From NCBI GenBank assembly GCA_039619475.1, contig CM077115.1, forward strand, positions 500,485,352 through 500,549,351: 64,000 nucleotides of DNA. Reading direction: 5' to 3'. This document shows positions 47,851-56,930 of the stretch, piece by piece. The position numbers and the translations under genes were made by a program. The notes under the pieces are model-generated. The model ran no database searches, was not told where the DNA came from, and was given only the letters and a program-made list of their open reading frames with translations. The stretch comes from Icerya purchasi (lineage: Eukaryota; Arthropoda; Insecta; Hemiptera; Monophlebidae). The first letter of the stretch is position 1, and every line of letters starts with the position of its first letter.

Positions 47851-48238
47851 TTTTTATAATTGTAATCTGCACTGAGTATGTATGTATTACAACGAACCAA
47901 TCAACTCTGTTACAGATGGTAATGTTTGAGGATAGATAGTGAAACGTTCATTAGAACATGAATGTGTATACAAAGTGTTGTTACATCACATGTATGTCAT
48001 CAAATTAACTAAAATGTTGCGTCTATAGTAAAAAAAAGAAATGAGGGTTTTTCCCTAAGAGGGCGACTATAATAAAATTGATGCGATTTTAGATGGAAAT
48101 GGGAGTATTTTACAGTAAAAACGCTGTTTTGCACCTAAATGGTGAATATTCTAGAGGTTAAACTGCATTTTTCACACAAAATTTGATGTTTTTTATAAAT
48201 GTGGCTATTTTACTCCTACATGGAGTAATTCTGCATGA

Positions 48239-48622
48239 GGAGTACTTTTTGGACTGACATGTATACTTCTTGATGTGGTATTCAATTCATTCTGAAGCTA
48301 TGTTTGAACAGCTTTGTAAATGGTTGGGGGGGGGGAAGTTTACAGAACTTTTCTGCTGCATCAGTTATAGTATAATAGTTTTTATATGCTAGTGAGATGA
48401 AGGTATTTGGTTAGGAATAATAAATATGGGTAAGAGGTGGAGTGCATCCCAATCAAGCATGGGAGAGTATTGTTTGAGAATTAACTCCATTATTTGCACA
48501 CATTGCAATACAATTATAATCAGTTTGGTCAAAATTACTTGTTATATATCGTTCATGTTATACATTAAACATTCACACTGAGAAACGAACTGGACTCTTC
48601 GACATCAAGGTCCATGCGATCA
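48239..48622 (+). repeat. Diverged direct duplication in the spacer, unit 2
   Basis: Second unit, clearly diverged from the first, unlike the near-identical outer arms, so it is much older. Contains the frame MGKRWSASQSSMGEYCLRIN from 48,426 onward. Confidence 0.75.
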
Positions 48623-50284
48623 TTACACTTTTTTTCAACAATTTGTGACGTTTCATACTATTTTTTAATGTTTTGAACGGCTCTTATGATGTATTTCAGC
48701 ACATTTTCACAGGTACAAAGTTCGTAATGCGAAATAATTTGAATTATTTCGACAGTCTTTACACACAAATAAAATACTATACCATTAACACATTCAACAT
48801 GAAACAAATCATTACAAATAGAAATAAACAACGAAATTGCTCAGAAATTTTAATGAAATTCAAGAAGCATAGTGTATATGAAAATGAATATATTCTTTAA
48901 ATCAACACTCCGACAATACAATTTCACCATGCATCTCTCTCTTCATAATCATGAATTCTAATCATAGTCATCATCCTACATTTCAAAAATAATAGTATGA
49001 GGGAAATTTAAAGAAAAAATGTCAAATAAATCATCTTGGAACAATGCAAAGGGTGAGATAATAACTTTGCTAGCATGAATGTATATTTAGACTAATTTCA
49101 TAACGTTGAATTGAATGATAATGGTATATAGCATGAACGGAATGGAATGAAGGATTCATTATGATTAAAAATGTGTTGTTGTTTTGTATGACTTTGTAAT
49201 AATGACAATACAGAAAAAACATTATGGATGATTGGAAAAAACTGTATGAGAGAATAATTGATTTTAGGTAATAAAATAGTATACTTCGATTAATTTTAAA
49301 ACATGTTGTAGGATTTTTTCAGAAATGTACAAAAGGAATGTAAAGATTGATATATTAATTTTAATAGCATGAACAGATATTTAAATTAATTTCGTGTTAT
49401 ATTATTAAATTTTGAAGTTTGTTAGCATGAGGGAAAAGGAGTGGTTGCTACAGTATGAGTAAAACGAATCAAGTGTTTTCATAGATTAGTGATTATATAG
49501 AAGAAAAAATTATGTATGATCGGCTTTGTTATTGAAAAAATAGTATGCTTGGACTAATTTAAAAAAATGCATGATAGGTTATTGGAAGCATATGGTGTGT
49601 ATTCATAGATGTCGTGATTTTATTGCTTTTGTCATGTATGGAAAATAAAAAAATTAAAAACACTACTACAATTTCATGATGGTAAAAAAAAAAAAAATGA
49701 AAAAAAAATGAATTCATGATGTAATTATGAGGAGTGACTTCGTCATGTATGTTTACAATAATATGTTTTCTATAGGTTAACTATTTGTGAATTCAGAAAA
49801 AAATTTGAATGATAAAAATGATATGTATGATAGATTAAAAAATAATATGTTTGTTTTGAAAAATGAGTTAATGCCTTGTACAGAGATGATTAATTTTTTG
49901 GAAATGATAAAATATACTTAATTTGATTCTTAAATAATTATGCATGATTTGAAATTTGGAAAACTTGGAAGAATGGAGCAAAGAGAATTTTTTTACAATT
50001 TCAGGAAAAACTATGTTATGATAAGTGAGAATGAAAGAGATGTATTCGTGGTAATGAAGCAAGTAGTGTCTGTGGGCTATAAATGTGTGTACGATATATT
50101 ACAAAAGATTTGAACAAATGTTTGTGTAACAAATGAATAAAAATATACTTGGGTTAATTTAGTAACACAGAGAAAAAATATTATAGTGTTGGCGAGGTTA
50201 GTAATGTATGTTTAGAGGTCTTGACAGTGGGGGCGCCAGTGGTAATAGTGGCGAGAATGAACGAAAAAAGAAAATAATAATCTT

Positions 50285-50602
50285 TTAGTCAACCTTTTTA
50301 TGTTTGATGTGATAATTGTTCACAGATAGATACATGTATCTTCGACGTTTTTTATAATCAAGCTGTTGTTCTCGAGAATATATCTCCCACTCGTATGTTG
50401 CAACTCTGATCTGCTTGTGCTAGTTCGTTTTTTTTCTTTGAACATGCTGTGTCTCGTAAACTACTAGGTTTTCTACCTGTTGCTCTATTGATCAACACAC
50501 CTCATAGACGAATTCTTCATCATGCTCATGCTCGTAACATGGTAGAAGTGATTTTATCATATCATCCGGTTTTAATCTATCTGTAGAAATGCATAAATGT
50601 CT
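50285..50602 (-). pseudogene. Frameshifted continuation of the 282-aa gene, right copy
   Basis: Mirror image of 44,399-44,716 with the same frame change and stops, showing the lesions predate the duplication or last homogenisation of the arms. Confidence 0.55.
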
Positions 50603-51420
50603 CCAACACAACTTGGAAATAATGTAATTATCATTTCTTTGGTGGCTGTAATGAACAACTGACTTAAATCATTTATATTGAGATTATTCATAAGCTTCAG
50701 CGGATGGACAACATGATCGTACCAGGCCTTCATTACCATAACGTTTTTCGCTGCACAATGAAAACTATCATTCTCATTATGATGTTTACAGGTTATCAAA
50801 TTGCTTATATCAAAATACTCTTCATGTAGATTCTCAATACTATGTAGTCGAAAGACTTTATCCATATTAACGATTTCATAGTCTAAATCACTCAACAATT
50901 CAGACTTTTCGTTAAGTTCCATTAGTGTAAGTTTAGCATATACCGTTAAAATATATATGCGAGCTCTCGGTTTTTGAGATATTATCGTGAATATATCGCG
51001 TGCTATAAATGTTTCTTCCCGACAGGGAAATAATGAAGGATTTTTCAAGTGATGACTCATCGAAGAACATTGTAAATGTGGCGTTTTTGATGAATGCCAT
51101 GCTCTGCTTGACTTATACAGTGTATGAAAACACTTTCCGCCAGACATATCAATCATTGCTAGTTCGGTTACTCGAAAACCATAATCACAATCTATATGGA
51201 TGCTGATATCTACAAAATATTCCGCTATATCTGCTTGTTCTGATAATAATACAGGACCAATGATATTATGTACAGAAGATGTTGATCCTTCTGCTGTATA
51301 ACCATCATCTGATTGCTGTGATTGAGGTGATGAAGTTGTATGCGAGACACTATCACTCGAAAATGAATTCTGAATAAATTCGTCGACTTTAATATCAATC
51401 GAATCGGTATTGTTATTCAT
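50572..51420 (-). CDS. Unknown 282-aa protein of the palindromic element, right copy
   Basis: Encodes the same 282 residues as the left copy with no amino-acid difference, on the opposite strand. The frameshifted C-terminal continuation is also identical (minus strand 50,600-50,493). The two genes face each other across the spacer, 6.1 kb apart. Identity may reflect recent duplication or gene conversion rather than selection on each copy. Confidence 0.8.
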   Translation of the reverse strand: MNNNTDSIDIKVDEFIQNSFSSDSVSHTTSSPQSQQSDDGYTAEGSTSSVHNIIGPVLLSEQADIAEYFVDISIHIDCDYGFRVTELAMIDMSGGKCFHTLYKSSRAWHSSKTPHLQCSSMSHHLKNPSLFPCREETFIARDIFTIISQKPRARIYILTVYAKLTLMELNEKSELLSDLDYEIVNMDKVFRLHSIENLHEEYFDISNLITCKHHNENDSFHCAAKNVMVMKAWYDHVVHPLKLMNNLNINDLSQLFITATKEMIITLFPSCVGDIYAFLQID

Positions 51421-53785
51421 GTTTGAATAATATTTTTAACTTTTTACTAAGAATGTAGAAAATTATTACTTTTAATGTTAGAGCAAACTTTTATTAATGC
51501 GTGAAGAACACAGCTTCAACAAATTCTACACGTTTAATGTAACACTAATACTGACTGCCTGAACAGATCCTTTCGAGATTCTAGCTCGATGCATGTCTTT
51601 GAAGAGGGCGGGTTGCACCAGAAAAACCACATTCCTTTGGTGAAAGCTGGTTGCATACGCAAATGAACGAAATTTACAGGTGATCTTTAGGTTATGGGTG
51701 TTTATGTGTAGGTGTGTACATGTCAACCGGTTTTTCTACAAAAGATATGAAGGAGAAGATCCGGGCAGACTCGATGACCTTGACACATGATCGAAATCAA
51801 CGACATAGCAACATTCATGCAAGGAAATAAGTAGAGTACCTTTGCATTATGAGCGTATGCGGACATATTGTGGGAAAATATGGAAGATAATGAAAAAAAA
51901 AAAAATATTTAGAGTTTGAAAAAAATGAAATAATCTTAAACTAACAGATTCGAAAAAAATTATTATGAATGATGAGAAAATCATTGTTAGCAAATGGATG
52001 CGTGGGAATGAATGGTATGGTTTCACTGTAGTTTCAGGGGGGGGGGGGGGGGGTACTCATGAAAAATAATAGAAAAGAATTGAAATTTGTGTAGGGTGGA
52101 TAGGGGAGAGGGAAAATATGAAACAGCGTTAAATAAAAATATACTCGAATTAATTTTTGAATACTTACGATTGGAAAAAGACTTTAGAGGGGAAAAAATA
52201 TATTTTAGACTAATTCCATAATACATAGACATGAAAAATTATTATGAACAATATGAGGAATACCGTTAGAAGATGTTTACGCAATCATACTAGTGAAGAT
52301 ATCAATGGATTTATTTTTAGAACCTGAGAAAAAATAAAATAAGAAAATTATCAACAGACGGAGGAAATGATTGGCAGCGAAAAAAAAATATAATTAGGCT
52401 GATTCTATAATATTAGACTTGAAAAAGTTATTACGAACGACAAGAGAACTACTGGTAGCAGATGAATGCGAATGAAAGAGTGGCTAATACATTGACAGAT
52501 TAATTTTTAGAATCGGAGAAACAAAAAAAAATATAAAAATTATGAACGTTCGGAAGAAATAAACAGAAGTGTAAAAGAAAAATATACTTAGGCTAATTCT
52601 TTAATATTTTGACTCGAAAATAAAATATGTACGAAGTGTTGGTGTGTGTGTGTGTGTGTGGGAGTGATATCGCGGTGTTTATTTCAGTGGCGACGGAGCG
52701 TGCATGGAATAGTACAGTGTACCTTTGTACAGGTTAACTCAATGCTTGATATGAGTGCAGGAATGGACGGTGTGCTTTTGCAATGAACGGAGAATACATA
52801 AAAATATAAAAAAAATTACAACGGATTAAGTATAAGATCGGAAACGGAAAAAGACGAAAAATATATATCAGGTGGCGGTGTATATGTGTGCGTGTGTGAA
52901 CGTGTAGCGATCGTGAACAGGTTTCTATCGGTGGCGTGTGAGAGTGAGCATAGATGATTGGCTAGTTAATTTCGAACGAACGACTGGAATTCACCTCACC
53001 TGGTGACAGTTTCAACTAGTTGCTGGAACATTTAAATATTTCCATTACAGCCGCGCTCGCGCTTACATAATACATCCCGTAGCAGCACACTCGCCCGCTC
53101 TCATTCGACTGATGGAACGTTCAAATATTTTCCTTAAAAATAAAATTAAAAAAAAAAAAAATGTCGGAACAGAGCACGACTCGGAAAATTCCTTTAAATT
53201 TTGGGTTCTAAGTGTTGAGATTCAAACGTTTTTATCACTCCGGCAAAATTTTACCCCTCCCAACCTCGAAAAATTAAAATTAAAAAGTATGCTACATATA
53301 TTACACACAGAGTCATATATAATACATACACATGATGATCGAAGGCGCGGGTATGGGAAAGCGAGTACACTGCTAAGGCTATGTTGAACATATGCGTGGA
53401 AACGGTGCGAGCGCATTTACAGATAGCAGTATGAACGGGGAATCGGAAAAATTTGAAGAAATTTTGGGGAAACTTGGGTGAATTTTAACCATATGGATAC
53501 AAATTGGGGTGAACTTTCAGCACCTGTACGCTAATTGGGGTGGATTTTGTCTACCTTGATGGGAATTAGGGATCGAATTAGCGGAACTGTCCAGGAAAAT
53601 TGGGGGGGGGGGGGGACTTGGGTTAAAATTGATCGCATGGACATAAATTGGGGTAACTTTGGGCTCTAAAAGAGAAAATGGGGTTAATTTTTAGCACCCT
53701 GATGAGAATTTGGGGTGAAATTTCAGCAACCGTCCAGGAAAATTGTGGGGAACTAGGAGGAACTGGGGGGAAACTTGGGGTAACT

Positions 53786-53921
53786 TTGGGCTCCAAGTCA
53801 GAAATTGGGGTGAGTTTTGAGCACCGGGGAACAAATTGGGGTGAGTTTTGAGCAGCTGGACACAAGTTGGGGTGAGTTTTGAGCACCGGGGAACAAATTG
53901 GGGTGAGTTTTGAGCACCGGG
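53786..53921 (-). repeat. About 36-bp minisatellite in the right terminus
   Basis: Mirror of 41,080-41,215. One unit differs (ACACAAGTTGGGG where the left has the complement of GCACAAATTGAGG), the clearest place where the two arms have diverged. Confidence 0.9.
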
Positions 53922-53978
53922 GGCACAAATAGGGGTTGGTGACGTCAGAGTCCCCAGCTGCCCCATTTATACACTACT

Positions 53979-53984
53979 ACATGG
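53979..53984. repeat. Target-site duplication ACATGG, right
   Basis: Right partner of the 6-bp duplication at 41,017-41,022. Confidence 0.93.
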
Positions 53985-54504
53985 ACGCTATACAGGCGCC
54001 ACATCAAAAAATTGGAGCAGTTTCAACAACGGGTCTTGCGAGCGATACTGAAAATCAGATGGGACGACTTTGTTACGAACGAAGAGGTATTGCGTCGGTT
54101 TAACTCAGAACGAATAGAATCGCTGACCACACGTGCTCAACTACGGTGGACGGGACATGTTTATAAGAATAGAGGATTCCAGGTTACCAAAGCGAATGCT
54201 GTATGGCGAATTAGAAGAAGGAACTAGAAAACGGGGTGGACCTAGGAAGCGTTACAAGGACCATATTGCGTCGCTGTTAAGGAATGCAAATTACTTAGAA
54301 GCTTGGGAAACCGCCGCCTGCGATCGTGTAAAGTGGAGAAGAGTAGTTGAAGCAGTGTCCTTAACTACTGGACCATTAAAAAGAAGAAGAACAGTCAACG
54401 ACAGCTCTAGTCCACCTAACGTTTTCGAATGTCATCATTGTGGTCGCATTTGCTATTCCAAGATTGGTATCATCAGTCATCTCCGCACCCACCCTCAGCA
54501 GTAG
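53979..54504 (+). pseudogene. LINE ORF2, 3' part with C-terminal C2H2 zinc finger and one frameshift
   Basis: Continuation of the ORF split at 41,022: TLYRRHIKKLEQFQQRVLRA, RFNSERIESLTTRAQLRWTG then, after a one-base shift near 54,159 (apparently one extra T in GTTTATAAG), RLPKRMLYGELEEGTRKRGG, KDHIASLLRNANY, and a terminal FECHHCGRICYSKIGIISHL ending HPQQ and a stop at 54,504. The final C-x2-C-x12-H-x3-H is a C2H2 finger, seen at the end of many arthropod LINEs of this type. Confidence 0.9.
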
Positions 54505-55224
54505 ATACGAATGTGCAACCAGTTCACTCGGACACGACTTTCAGCAGAAGACTGTCCAAAGTGCAACCCGACGTATTTTACTTCATTCCTAATCGTAATT
54601 GTTTTGCCATTAATTTTAGTTGGTGGGCAGGCTATATTTCGTAGTGTGAATGTAACCTGCGTACACTTTTTCTCATTGACTTTTTTTCTTCCGAATCGAG
54701 AATAAGTTTGTAACGTAACGTCGTTATAACAATCCCTAACTAAAGCTGGTTTATGAATTTTCGATAGTTTCTTATTCACTGGAACATTTCCTGCAATCTG
54801 AAATGCTGTTCAACGACAAATTAGCTATTACCCGATTGTAAAACAGCTACTTTCCGATTGTTTCTGTACGATTTCCAAACTTGAAATTACACCCACATCT
54901 AAGTAAATAAAATGACAAAGAAAAATCCGAAAAACCAATAAAAATGTGTCAATTTTACCGGGTACGTAAGCGCTTTTCCCACTAAAATTTACAATACCGG
55001 AAGTAGAGTTTTTTCCCCCTCCTTTTTTCTAAAATCGTATTTGCCGATTTTAAACATCGGATCGATAAATAATTTAATACTTTTGCGATGCGGAATTACT
55101 ACTTTCATGTACGTTTCTAATACGAGAGGAGTCTTTTTTTTTTTTTTTTTTTTACCTATCGTAAGTGTAGAATCAATTTGAACTAATATCATCGACTTTT
55201 TCTCCATTACCAAGGGCAGTTTCT
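54505..55224. other. LINE 3' region and intergenic, no gene recognised
   Basis: Presumably begins with the 3' untranslated part of the LINE, but its end is not marked by a clear tail or TSD. A T-run at 55,133-55,153. Nothing else recognised. Confidence 0.5.
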
Positions 55225-56150
55225 CTGTATTCGGTGATCGTAGCACTGTTGATCAGGTTGCTGCACTTGCTCTCATTTCAGGCTCAACAATTACTTATAC
55301 ATCTTGTCTGATATATCTGGGAGTCCATTTGTCCCTCGTTATTATATGATAACTGACAAATGTGATAAACTGTTTAACAAACTTGTCCGATTACAACCTA
55401 ATGCTTGGGGATTAGCTTTCAGAGTACGGCTCATTCTATACAAGGGCCTTATACAGTTCTTTTGTATGGTTATGGCGCTGCGACTTACGTCGTTCGCAGA
55501 TTCCTAAATCGCATCAACAAGCAGCAGAGGAAGTTCTTATTACGGATTTCTTCCCTGTATAAAACCTCGCCAACATCTGTAGCCTGCGTGATCTGTGGGG
55601 TTCTCCTGCTGAATTTATATCTAGTAGGTAGGGCTATGGTTAGTGAGCATAGGCTCGTTGGCGAGGTTTCTTCCATGAGATCGTTAAAGCTTTTAGATAA
55701 TGTCTTGATACTAGCACTAACATTACTAATGAAATTTTCCAAAAACATTTCAACGAACTGATTGTCCATTCTTGGCAGGAGAGGTGAGATAGGGATGCTA
55801 CCGGAAGGAAAACGTATGGTTTCTTGCCGAACGTGTCCTTAAGACTAAAAATTAAATGTATGAAAATAAATTTTTTTAATTCGCAAGGCTTTCTGGACAC
55901 GGTTTGTTTCAATGCTACTTGTTTAGGTTTAAACTTTCTAGTGCCCCCGCAGTAGTGTACTTTATGCTCCTCCGATGCAATTGGTCATTAAAAACATTTC
56001 ATTTTTCAGTGTCCCGCCTTCTCTCTCTGCGCGAGACTTTCAGGATAGACCAGTACCTGAAACCAATCGTTCTGCACAAGAATAATCATGTTGCCTTTCT
56101 TGAATTCGCGGAAAGAGCAATGCACCAGAAATTCACTCTAAAAAATTCAT
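55225..56150 (+). mobile_element. R1-like LINE C-terminal fragment, plus strand
   Basis: Plus-strand pieces: YLGVHLS-like segment (55,310-55,330), CDKLFNKLVRLQPNAWGLAF, VLLYGYGAATYVVRRFLNRI, NKQQRKFLLRISSLYKTSPT, HFNELIVHSWQERW, then GHGCFNAYLFRFKLSSAPA and a damaged zinc motif (CTLCSSDAIGHLKHFIFQCP). Multiple frame changes. It is a different copy from the R1-like fragment at 31.3-32.7 kb. Confidence 0.75.
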
Positions 56151-56710
56151 GACCTCAAACTATTTATTCAACCGTGAACCCGTGACATCGATTGCTTCAA
56201 GCGGCGTGGTCTGCATCACTATTACGTATATTTATATCTATAGCATCTAATAATTATATTACTCATTTGCATATTGTACAAACACCATTACACACGCACA
56301 CACTTTCCCGGTTGAAGGGGCTATGTTTTCATCCTGTCATCAATTTCAAGTTTAAGCACGCACACAGAGTTCTACCACATACACAAAATATTTCTGTTAC
56401 TTGTCTGCGGCTACTTCTCACTTACACACACCTTTCACTTTAGTACGCTAGTCTTCTGCTTTTTTATACATCAATTATTTTAAATACAGCTGCCCACCCT
56501 CCATGTCGGGAATTTGATAAAGCAAAAAAAAAAATATCATCGTTGTATCGACCCGGTACATATATTGATAATAAGCTTAAAGGGGAATATTTTTATGTAT
56601 TCGAATTTCTGATAAATCCGCTAGTAGCTTTTTAAACTATAAACTGGAAAAAAGGAAACCTTTAGTCTTAATGAAAAAAACGTCGTAAACTTTAAATATT
56701 GTCGAAACTT
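56151..56710. other. Intergenic, no gene recognised
   Basis: Downstream flank of FAS-like gene 2, with CA-rich stretches (56,288-56,302). No feature recognised. Confidence 0.5.
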
Positions 56711-56716
56711 TTTATT
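56711..56716 (-). promoter_or_regulatory. Polyadenylation signal AATAAA of FAS-like gene 2
   Basis: The minus strand reads TTAAATAAAAAG 45-50 bases after the gene 2 stop, a well-placed AATAAA hexamer for a short 3' UTR. Confidence 0.6.
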
Positions 56717-56760
56717 TAAAACATCCAACTGTAAAATGTACGCGATAAAATTAACTTCGC

Positions 56761-56930
56761 TCATCGCTGGCAAATACTTTTAATATCGTTAAACGAAATT
56801 GCCGCTATACTTTCTTCGCTGACCTTTACTTCGTATTTTGCAAATATTTTGACGATTTCATTCAACGAAACCGGCTCCACACCCAATTCTTGAAATGATT
56901 TGAAGGATACGTTTTTCGAATCTCGAATCG
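56761..56930 (-). CDS. FASN: FAS-like gene 2, last exon: ACP without the phosphopantetheine serine
   Basis: Acceptor ATGTTTAG before 56,930. After joining, the frame reads VLAIRDSKNVSFKSFQELGV then EPVSLNEIVKIFAKYEVKVS and stops with TGA at 56,763-56,761. Animal FAS has LGIRD, a SLxxLGxDSL motif and a following helix (VExKQxLE); here DSL is EPV, with Pro codon 56,874-56,872 at the Ser position. The helix after it (LNEIVKIFAKYEVKVSEE) keeps the ACP pattern. Stop directly after the domain. Confidence 0.85.

Larger units (their letters stand above)
46090..48911. other. Single-copy spacer of the palindromic element
   Basis: 2.8 kb between the arms. The minus strand at 47,020-46,730 has coding-like remains (ASETRAMNDEVLIDKR, FLAPASLKGMVTEMFKDFLS, NVSGLTDSLIKRLYDSLLRI) broken by stops; family unknown. 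A 66-bp segment (CATCAATTTATGTTATTTCA...) repeats at 47,162-47,227 and 47,287-47,352. A diverged duplication of about 390 bp lies at 47,463-47,850 and 48,239-48,622. No polymerase, integrase or capsid similarity seen. Confidence 0.7.
41023..53978. mobile_element. 12,956-bp palindromic Polinton/Maverick-like element with giant inverted arms
   Basis: Two inverted arms, each 5,067 bp (41,023-46,089 and 48,912-53,978), surround a 2,822-bp spacer. The ends start AGTAGTGTATAAATGGGGCA on both sides and are flanked by the 6-bp duplication ACATGG (41,017-41,022 and 53,979-53,984). A 6-bp TSD and 5'-AG ends are characteristic of Polintons. Polinton TIRs are usually some hundreds of bases to about 1 kb, and the elements carry protein-primed DNA polymerase, integrase, packaging ATPase, protease and capsid genes; none of these is recognisable here. 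It is therefore non-autonomous, rearranged, or something else sharing the integration chemistry. The arms differ only by a few substitutions in the terminal minisatellite and one C in a homopolymer, so they are young or homogenised. Confidence 0.85.
48912..53978 (-). repeat. Right inverted arm (5,067 bp)
   Basis: Reverse complement of the left arm, including the 282-codon gene. Differences seen: the G run at 52,037-52,053 is 17 against C18 on the left, and there are a few substitutions in the terminal minisatellite (53,800-53,900). Confidence 0.95.
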
